Shown here: positions 56,901 to 64,000 of the stretch, in pieces
Layout of the letters: the number at the start of each line of letters is the position of its first letter
How positions within the stretch are numbered: position 1 is the first letter of the stretch
Source: Coccinella septempunctata
Lineage: Eukaryota > Arthropoda > Insecta > Coleoptera > Coccinellidae
Assembly (NCBI RefSeq): GCF_907165205.1
Contig: NC_058189.1
Location: forward strand, 38,094,270 to 38,158,269
Direction of reading: 5' to 3'
DNA length: 64,000 bases
Made by a program: the position numbers and the translations under genes
Notes under the pieces: generated by a model
What the model was told of the DNA's origin: nothing
Seen by the model: only the letters and a program-made list of their open reading frames with translations
The model's database searches: none

Positions 56901-57622
56901 TCTTATCTTTCAGATGCATTCGATACTATCTTGAAAATAAACTTTGTTTAAGATGATCAACTTACCAATAACTTTTTCTGGACAGTCTGCTGCGAAACCT
57001 CAGCTCCAACACAAAGGGATCCATAAATTACGGAGTTGGATATTATTGGATATTTATAAAAGATTTTTCGTATTGTTTTCAACAACCTGCCCATAATGAA
57101 CAACGGTCTGATTATTCGGAAGTGAATATATTTACCCAGCTCGCTCAGATATATAGATATTGTCACGTATCAAACGTAAATATTCAATAATTCGTTTCGT
57201 TTCAATGCAGCGCGATTATCATCCAAATTTCCAAATGTAAACGTCCCCTATAAACTGATATTCAATGGAGAATGCGCATGACATCAATTAAGACCAATTT
57301 GCTGCTGAACAATCACCAGTACTCAATATGAATATATACCTACTTGTAAAGTCTCCACAGAATTTCTCTTCGGTTTACATTGCTATAAAATTCTATGGAA
57401 TATTCTAAACTGGATGCATATAATCATAATGCATCCCGTTATCATCATAATGTTATGAAGCAGTTCATGCTGCCTCACCTGTTTACAGAGTCAATTATGA
57501 ACTGATTTTGAATCAAACCCTTTGCTCAGTCGACATTTTCGCAATTTGAAAATAATAATCCTTCGTGTGTTACCCCCAAAAACAGGATTGCACTTTGTGC
57601 ATCGGTGGAAACGCGAAATCCC

Positions 57623-57955
57623 CAGGGCCGGATTTAGAGGTGTGGAGGCCCCGGCGCAACAAAGAACCTATCCTCAAATTATTTTCCATTCGATACAAAA
57701 TGGATGATTTTTTATAGTCGAGTTTTTCAATACATTTATTGTGAAACCAAGTAAAGGTTTTTTTATTATTTAACAATCATATAAAAAACCTAATTGAAAG
57801 CAATAATTCTCGGAAATTAATATTCAACAAATATTGAAGGAAAAATTGTTTCCTATTGTTTAATAATCAGTAATTGAAAATTTTCCGAATTCTCTTATGT
57901 GTTGGATCCTGTTTTGTGGAGGCCCTTCTTTTGTGGAGGCCCCTGGGCAGTTGCA
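57623..57955. mobile_element. probable hAT end fragment
   Basis: CAGGGCCGGATTTAGAGGTG followed by GTGGAGGCCC has the look of a hAT left end: a CAGGGCCGGATT terminus and repeated GTGGAGGCCC subterminal words, again at 57919 and 57934. No matching right terminus or TSD was found, so it is a fragment at best. Confidence 0.5.
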
Positions 57956-58129
57956 CCTGTTGATCTGTTATTATCAATACAGAAAATGTAAAGCAACTGT
58001 ATACCAAATACTGCATTTTTTAATGCAGAATTATCAATACAGAAATTGTGCAGCAATTTCTGTGCTGCAATCACGTGGCACTTGTAATGCAGTATCTGTG
58101 CAGTTGCTGGGAATAACAATAATAATAAT

Positions 58130-59400
58130 ACGCTATATCAGCACTGAACTACTCATTCGGTATCATCTCTTGGACCACCACCGATTCAGCAGCCCTAAAC
58201 TACAGAAAAAGATAGAAACTTCATAACCGTACAGAAAAAGATAAGAACATCATAAACATATACCCTTAAAAGCTCAATAGGAAGAACAGAGCTGCCACGA
58301 CATTTCGGGGGTCGAGGAATAGTTGATTTGTCCAACCATATGTCTCAGGAAATTGAAGGAGAATATTTTCTGAATAAGGCAGCTTCATCAGAACTTCATT
58401 GAGTTAGTTTGTGATGCTGATAATTCTACTCCGTTGAAGCTCCAACAGGTACACTTAGAAATCGTCGAACACTCTGCAGAAACCGAATGGCAAACCTTTA
58501 TATGGGATACGCCAGAACGATGTCAACCATTTATGTCCGACATAATATCTGCCTCGAACTACTGGTTGACTTCCGGAAGGGAAGGTTCTGTCTTGTTTCC
58601 TGAGATAGAGGGCTTCATCCTTGCGCTTGCCATCCAAGATATATCAAGTGATCCCAACAAGGAACTATATGAAATATATCATCGCCATCCCCACTGGCGG
58701 AGGAAACTTATGTCGTTATGTCTGAGCGACACATAAAACCATCCAGCTAATCACCAGGGGATGCCGGATGCCAGAAGTTCGCAGGCACGGAGTACAAGAA
58801 TATACATAATAATGTTGCCAAGATTTTATTTATTTATTCATTCATAAGAATACAAACAAGCTAACGCCCACTACAATATTCACAACAAATAACAAACATT
58901 GTACCCAGAAAAGGCAGATGACAAATAAAAAAGTTCGCAAGATAAGCCAGATAAGTACCGTTCAGTAATCTCAGTATCTCAATCTCATCAATATTGCCAT
59001 TGATATTATCTTAAAAACAAACAAAAAATAATTTTTTTGAGATCAGGGAACAGCCAGTCCAAAAATCGCCCTCAACTTTCTTCAGATTTTACACCAAGAA
59101 TTGGCTATAAAATGCCAACTTCTAAGGTCAAAAAAGTTTCCTTATTACAATGACCATCCAGATTCTGTATTTGAAAATGATCTTCACAAGTTCAACTGGG
59201 ATTGCACGATTCTCACAGAGCGAAAAATTACACACAATAATCCTGACCTCATAATATAGTGAAAAGAGACCTCGAGGAACAAACCAAGAGATAATGCAAG
59301 TTGAGGGAATATCAAGATTATCCCTATATATTGTCATTTCATAAACAGGTCTTATACCGAATATACCAGAGTATTTGGATTACAGAGTGAAGTTTGATCC
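58130..59400 (+). pseudogene. RLE-type LINE fragment, copy B
   Basis: Diverged second copy of the 1145-2475 element on the same strand. Shared landmarks are ATTCGGTATCATCTCTTGGA, AGAACAGAGCTGCCAC, ATGTCTCAGGAAATTGAAGG, the GGATGCCGGATG-GGCACGGAGTACAAGAATA block and the GGAATTGGCTATAAAATGCC block. The frame at 58434-58736 covers protein upstream of the zinc knuckle, here better preserved than in copy A. A 255-bp insertion (58829-59083) splits it. Dead. Confidence 0.75.
58829..59083 (-). mobile_element. 255-bp retroposed insert in LINE copy B
   Basis: Flanked by AGATTTTA at 58821-58828 and 59084-59091. It begins TTTATTTATTTATTC, the complement of an A-rich (TAAA)n tail, so the insert lies on the minus strand. 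Comparison with copy A shows an exact extra segment at this place. It has no coding capacity. It may be a SINE or a 5'-truncated LINE 3' end; the parent is not identified. Confidence 0.7.
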
Positions 59401-61107
59401 ACTTCAATAGGAACACCAAGTAGACGAGGAAAAAACAGACATAAAGTATGTCAAGGGTGTGTTTTGTGAAAACAGAAACCGATCGACATCCGACATAGAC
59501 AAACTAACATCCGAGGAGCGGCCTGGACGCGTATTCCTCTACCCAGACACAAAGATGATGGAGTATGGAGTATTATTTACTCTATAATATTTGCCTAGAC
59601 CTAGACATATCTTACCACCAAAGTTTATAGAGTTAACCTAACTCTATAATCTTTGATCACCCAGTGCTGTACAATTTCTTCAAATTTTTTAACTGCGCTC
59701 ATTCGTTTTAAGAATCCTGAACTTGGTATAAAAGCTGAACAAAGCAGAAAATATTATCTGTGTGAATGATCATAGCTCTTCAAGAAGCAGAATGTAAAAA
59801 ATAAGCAGATTTCCATTAAACTATCCCAAGAAATTTATTATAGTTACGATGTGATAAGACTGAAATTAGAAAACAAATTTGATGTTTAGGTAATGGCTAA
59901 CATAAGCATGCTTCGGATTATTTATTTGGCATAATACTTTCTTACACCTTTCTGTACATCTGTAGCAATTTTCCAGGATTTTTTCTGTGTATTTTCTGTA
60001 CAACAAAACCGTAAATTTTAAAAATCATAATTAGGTACAATAATGAATGAACATCTAAAGGATAAGTTTTTTATTTAACGATAACACTCTAATTATCTAA
60101 TTAAACATAATTTCACACCTCTATATTTGTTAGAAAATCTGAGGAAATCGAATCGAATTTGCAATAAAATGAGATCTTCCTCTTTTTGTTTGTTTTTTTA
60201 TTCGATTATCGGCTCCTGTTTACTTTAGCGCCCACCTTGGATTTTTCTCTTCGATTTTTTCATCAATTTCAATGAATTCGAATGTTAGCCTTAAGATAAC
60301 TCGATGAGTTAACGTTTTCAGTTAGTTTATTCCGAAAAATGTGGGAACTTTTTCATTTTTCGATGAAAATATAAATAATGGTTTTGAGGTTAGGTTAGGT
60401 TAGTTTAGGTTGGGACAGTGAAAAATCATATTTGTACATGAAAATACCATTTTAAGATATTAATTAAACGCATAAACGATTGCACTTAGTTATTTAAGCG
60501 CTAAACGGGGAAAATGTTACAATTCGACTGATTTATACCGAATATTCGCAATTTTCATGAGAACTTCAAAAAATCATATCTCCCAAAATACAAGTCTCCT
60601 AAAGTTGAGACATGTACCAATCGATTCTTCATACAATGCTTTATCTAAGAAAAAATCGACGACAAAATCGGAGGTGGGCACTAATCTAAACTTATACCCG
60701 ATTATCAAAAATCTTCGAAAGAGCAAAGTTATTGGCAGTAAAATATGATTCGTTTCCGCGTTTCGTGAATTCGAAATCATGCCGAAATCAGCTACTCCAA
60801 CCCTGGCAATAGGTACTGTTGATGCGCGAAGACTGGGACTGGACCAATCCAGAATAACGAATAGGTTTCAAAAGGTGATATCAATTCACATCATCTTGTT
60901 TCATTATTATAATGACATCAATCTCGTAAACCGCTATACAATGATACATGTCCTCTAATATTTTTATTGGTCTGCCCTGGTATTATTAACGCTAATTGAC
61001 AACATACCAGAGTGACGGTTGAGAACTGACCACTTTGCCCTACATATTCAATTAACCTATCGTTTTTCGCTGGATATGTGAATCAATATAGCTATTATTA
61101 CATTGTG
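59401..61107. other. intergenic, upstream of DDAH; TTAGG-like run, no gene
   Basis: No coding sequence is recognised. The short open frames around 60557-60780 on both strands overlap each other and lack motifs. The DDAH promoter and 5' UTR must lie in the last part, but no core element can be named with confidence. Confidence 0.5.
60386..60412 (+). repeat. short interstitial TTAGG-type repeat
   Basis: GAGGTTAGGTTAGGTTAGTT is followed by TAGG: about four copies of the arthropod telomere unit TTAGG with one error. It is a short interstitial run, not a telomere. Confidence 0.8.
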
Positions 61108-61371
61108 ATGGCGTCGGCATTTAAATATACACACGCTGTGGTTTCCAGAATACCAAATTCACTTGCAACAGCGACAAATAATATTGATTTACTTGAAGCT
61201 AAAAAGCAACATGAAACTTATGTCAGAGTTCTCAGGGAGCTGGGGTTAGATGTGATAGAGTTGCCACCTGATGAACAATTACCTATGTGTGTCTTTGTAG
61301 AAGACACTGCTATAGTTTGTAATGGAACTGCACTGATATCTCGACCTGGAGACCCAGAAAGGGTAAAAGAA
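61108..61371 (+). CDS. DDAH: DDAH, exon 1
   Basis: First coding exon of dimethylarginine dimethylaminohydrolase, a cytosolic enzyme that hydrolyses asymmetric dimethylarginine and monomethylarginine to citrulline plus methylamines, relieving inhibition of nitric oxide synthase. The 88 residues read MASAFKYTHAVVSRIPNSLA onward, with LPPDEQLPMCVFVEDTAIVC carrying the Glu-Asp pair (human E78/D79) and ALISRPGDPERVKE carrying the next substrate-contact Arg. The ATG at 61108 is chosen because it starts the conserved MA..F.YTHAV sequence; the frame upstream has no conserved residues and no ATG. Donor GTAAGT at 61372, phase 0. Confidence 0.95.
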
Positions 61372-61648
61372 GTAAGTCTGACTACTGCAATGAAAAATCT
61401 TTAAGATGAAATACCCACTCTCATCATTCCTGATTTTATAGTGCATTTTGCTTCATTATTTCCTTGAAGGCATTTGTATCGAACTATTTGTTAGAATCAA
61501 GAATTAATGTGAAGTTTCTACAAAGTCCTTGAATTAGAGAAGAATATATAACAGCCCGAATGATTTCAAGAAATTGCAATTGTGGAATTTCTATATTTCA
61601 TACCTAATTTAAACTTGGACCATTGTCTTATATTACAGTTCATTTCAG

Positions 61649-61751
61649 ATTGAGACAATAAGAGTGGTACTCAAAAAAGAACTAGATCTGCCAATAATAG
61701 AAATATCCGATAGTGCAGCAAGATTAGATGGGGGTGATGTTTTGTTTACAG
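61649..61751 (+). CDS. DDAH: DDAH, exon 2
   Basis: Encodes IETIRVVLKKELDLPIIEIS followed by DSAARLDGGDVLFT. The LDGGDVLFTG box is the most conserved strand-turn of DDAH and of the wider pentein fold. Acceptor CATTTCAG ends at 61648, donor GTAAAA at 61752, exit phase 1. The donor is a weaker match than the exon 1 donor. Confidence 0.95.
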
Positions 61752-62272
61752 GTAAAAATGACTATATTCTGACTTATAAACTCTGTGCCAATTTGATTTC
61801 CGAACAATTTTTGGCTTCATTCTTTGTATTCAATTTTGAGTTATGTTCACTTGAATATTGAATTCAATACAAACTCGAGCTCCAAACACTCAACTTTAAC
61901 TCTAAGTGAAATAAATCAAGATGTAAATCTTAATTTCATCATTTTATGCCTGATTCAATTATTACAAGAAATGTGAAGCTTCTGCAGTCGAAGATATCAT
62001 ATGAATAGATTTGGCTAGTTATTCCTTGAATACTAACAAGATCAAATTTACTGAAGTCCAAGTCCATAGAGACAGTGCCAGAGATCTTTTGTGTTCAAGT
62101 GAAACTGGACTTTCAAGGCCTACTGGGATGTCAATAATTTTCAAATGGACTATAGTATGCCAGATAAGACTACATGTCTCTTCAGAAACATAATTCACAA
62201 GCATATTCACAAAACATATCCAGTCTTTTAATGTGTCTATGTTTTACCTAAATAGAGTTCTTTATGTTTCAG

Positions 62273-62370
62273 GTAAAGAATTTTTTGTGGGAATATCACA
62301 ATGGACTAATGAAGCAGGAGCTAGAGCAGTCGCTGCTGCATTTCCTGAATACCCATGTACGCCCATTAAA
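62273..62370 (+). CDS. DDAH: DDAH, exon 3 (Arg-to-Trp at substrate-binding position)
   Basis: Encodes GKEFFVGISQWTNEAGARAV and then AAAFPEYPCTPIK, joined in frame by a split Gly codon. In human DDAH1 the matching segment is FFVGLSKRTNQRG, whose first Arg (R145) contacts the substrate carboxylate. Here that place is Trp (residue 133, codon TGG at 62302-62304). The change is a single C-to-T from CGG at a CpG. Acceptor TATGTTTCAG, donor GTAAAT. Confidence 0.93.
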
Positions 62371-62425
62371 GTAAATAAACTTCTTTTACTTATTTCAATA
62401 TACCACTATAAATGAATTTCTCTAG

Positions 62426-62650
62426 GTACCCAGTTCCAAACACCTAAAAGCTTTCATATCTATGGCAGGACCAGATCTTTTGTGTGTAGGTAGTGGTAAA
62501 GAAAGTCAAGAGGTCCTTAAGAGGATGGAAAGGGAAGCTACATTCTCTTATCAAACACTTACTCTGCCCGAGGATGAAGCAGCTAATGTTTTGTTTTTAA
62601 ATGGAACCTTGGTTCATCGCAGTATAGATGAAATACCCTCCTCATTTAAG
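62426..62650 (+). CDS. DDAH: DDAH, exon 4 (last exon seen)
   Basis: Encodes VPSSKHLKAFISMAGPDLLC, with the catalytic His at residue 161 (KHLKAF; human H173), and continues GSGKESQEVLKRMEREATFS, LPEDEAANVLFLNGTLVHRS and IDEIPSSFK. Acceptor TTTCTCTAG ends at 62425, donor GTAGGA at 62651, phase 0. The four exons give 230 residues. Family members are about 270-290 long, so some 45-55 residues are missing, including the ...TCC.. segment with the nucleophilic Cys. No such exon was seen before the window ends. Confidence 0.95.
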
Positions 62651-63271
62651 GTAGGACTTTTTCCACTTTTATCATTTATTTGACCAAGAATATCAAATAT
62701 TGATTTACAAAAGGTGGACCTTTTGTTGCATTCCATATAAAATTGAGAGAATGAAAGTGTTATTTTTATTTTATATCGTTTTTAGTAACTTGGCTAACAG
62801 TTCTTGTGACATCACCAATTTAACTATTTCAATAAATAAAAGGAAGTCTCTGTTTTGTTTGTTACACCATTTATAACTCGAAATCAGCTGGGCTATTGGT
62901 TATGAAATTTGATTTGCCAGATTTGTCTACGGCCCAGATATTAGTGAAACATTAAAACTTTGAAATTTAAAGAAACAAATGTTGATGAAAAAATAATTCC
63001 TTCTTCTGAGTACTGGCACCTGGTGTCTTTATGGTTAGTGCTTACGTAAAGAAACACTATTCGATATTTATACGGTTATTTGGTAATAACTATCACAATC
63101 GCTGCGTATTTTGAGTTACTTACTTACAGCAAGACTTAGCTCATAAGTATATCTATAATTTTCATATAAATTAAATTTCCTGCTTACAAAATGTTAAAGT
63201 TTATCAACTGTCAAATATATAATAATTATGGCCGGTTTAATAATCAAACCTAAAGTCCCTTTAACCCTACT

Positions 63272-63300
63272 TATGGAGGGTAGAGAGACTACCCTCCATA
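63272..63300. repeat. 29-bp perfect hairpin
   Basis: TATGGAGGGTAG-AGAGA-CTACCCTCCATA, with direct repeats of AACCCTAC on both sides. Confidence 0.93.
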
Positions 63301-63669
63301 ACCCTACTAAAAATGACAGTAAAGGAAGCTTCAAGCTTAAAGTGACTTTAAATTAGATTATGTAACTGGATGTTATAATAAATCTCATTGAAATATTCAG
63401 ATACTAAGGAAGAAGATGTTGATTGCAATTTGAAACTAACATAATTAAATAAAAACGACAAGGATTTCTTCGAAACTTCAAATGCAAGCCATTTGAAAAG
63501 AAAAATATTGTTTCGTTAACGCAAGTGCTTTACTGACACACAGTATATCATATCAATATACCTATTTCAATGTAATTGAATTGAGTTTTTTTTATCTTTG
63601 TACATTAACTTCACCTTATTCATCTCCTGCTTCAAAAAAAAAAAAAAAATAATAATTCAATACAATAAT

Positions 63670-63835
63670 AAGAATTAATTCAGATGCATACCACCCGCTG
63701 TTATGAATATCAACAAGTGTTACGATCTAAATTGAACTAGCCAATTTGCCATCGGGCCCCAAATGGAGAAAAGCAGATGCTGAACATGGTTTCGGTCTCA
63801 TTTGACCTCGTCAGAGCAACATAGCTTTTTCTCCG
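63670..63835. repeat. dispersed repeat, inverse of 43240-43460
   Basis: Contains AGAATTAATTCAGATGCATA, TTACGATCTAAATTGAACTA, ATGGTTTCGGTCTCATTTGA and CCTCGTCAGAGCAACA. Each has an inverse counterpart in the 43.2-43.5 kb region, with moderate divergence. Confidence 0.75.
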
Positions 63836-63931
63836 ATGGAGAACGTTTCGAATTGATGGACCCACCCAGTATGAAACGATTTCCGATTCAATACCCTCTA
63901 GATAGAAACCCAGACGAAGACAGCATATGTC

Positions 63932-63955
63932 CCAGAGACAACTGGTTGTCTCTGG
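63932..63955. repeat. 24-bp perfect hairpin
   Basis: CCAGAGACAAC-TG-GTTGTCTCTGG. Shares the AGAGACA core with hairpins at 33243 and 48208. Confidence 0.9.
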
Positions 63956-64000
63956 CAGTAGTCGCTGTGTTACTGGATAGTATTCAGTAGCGCTTGCCAG

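Larger units (their letters stand above)
62651..64000. other. DDAH intron and repeats to window end
   Basis: No exon encoding the DDAH catalytic Cys was identified. The stretch holds a hairpin at 63272-63300, an A15 run near 63635, a dispersed repeat (63670-63835, inverse of 43240-43460) and a hairpin at 63932-63955. The open frame at 63802-63990 overlaps that repeat and is not counted as a gene. Confidence 0.5.

Noticed and set aside
61078..61107. Upstream GTG start for DDAH
   Set aside because: Not an ATG, and the added residues are not like the family. The ATG at 61108 starts the conserved sequence.
63802..63990. 62-codon open frame near the window end, possibly the DDAH last exon
   Set aside because: It overlaps a dispersed repeat also found at 43.2-43.5 kb, and lacks the conserved Cys-containing end of DDAH.

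Overview
This is a repeat-rich, AT-rich window of nuclear DNA from an insect. A beetle is my best guess; that is inference from the style of the repeats and genes, not a database match. Evidence for a eukaryote: genes split by GT-AG introns with matching phases, two non-LTR retrotransposon classes, a Penelope-like element, hAT transposons with 8-bp target-site duplications (TSDs) and many MITEs. Only two host genes are recognisable, both on the + strand and both incomplete in the window.

Host gene 1 is a Spred (Sprouty-related, EVH1-domain) orthologue with five coding exons from 9262 to 38212. The very short first coding exon was not found. The exons join in frame to give 373 residues plus stop: an EVH1 domain, a linker and a C-terminal cysteine-rich Sprouty domain. 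Its introns are filled with transposons. Host gene 2, at 61108-62650, is a dimethylarginine dimethylaminohydrolase (DDAH) with four exons. Its last exon, with the catalytic cysteine, lies outside the window or was not found.

Mobile DNA from left to right: a degraded RLE-type LINE fragment (1145-2475); long-arm fold-back elements at 4840-6000, 6986-8237, 11137-11958 and 30380-31129, three of which end in variants of TACAGGGTG; and a full-length, apparently intact I/R1-like LINE (16430-22366) with two complete ORFs, an 11-bp TSD and a (GAA)n tail. That LINE sits in a Tc1/mariner transposase remnant inside a Spred intron. A 6.4-kb hAT follows (22497-28887, TSD TGGATGAG), with a second hAT nested in it (23099-24853, TSD CTAATGAT) and a stack of further TIR elements. 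A Penelope-like element (33595-37134) is split by a 2.3-kb TIR element with a spliced unknown ORF on the minus strand, and by a 143-bp MITE in its GIY-YIG domain.

Downstream of Spred lie RT and Gypsy-integrase scraps (40.8-41.7 kb), long near-perfect palindromes (42.8 and 44.9 kb) and a minus-strand RTE-like LINE (about 45.7-51.5 kb). A 2.27-kb hAT with TSD ATAATATA cuts through the LINE's endonuclease domain. Next are a 1.1-kb inverted-repeat element (53.2-54.3 kb), a local tandem repeat field (55.8-56.9 kb) and a second RLE-LINE copy (58.1-59.4 kb) containing a 255-bp retroposed insert.

The most unusual features are at least a dozen short, near-perfect snap-back palindromes, several inside former coding sequence of dead transposons; the layered nesting with dateable TSDs; the unnamed spliced ORF in the 2.3-kb TIR element; and an apparent Arg-to-Trp change at the substrate-binding arginine of DDAH.
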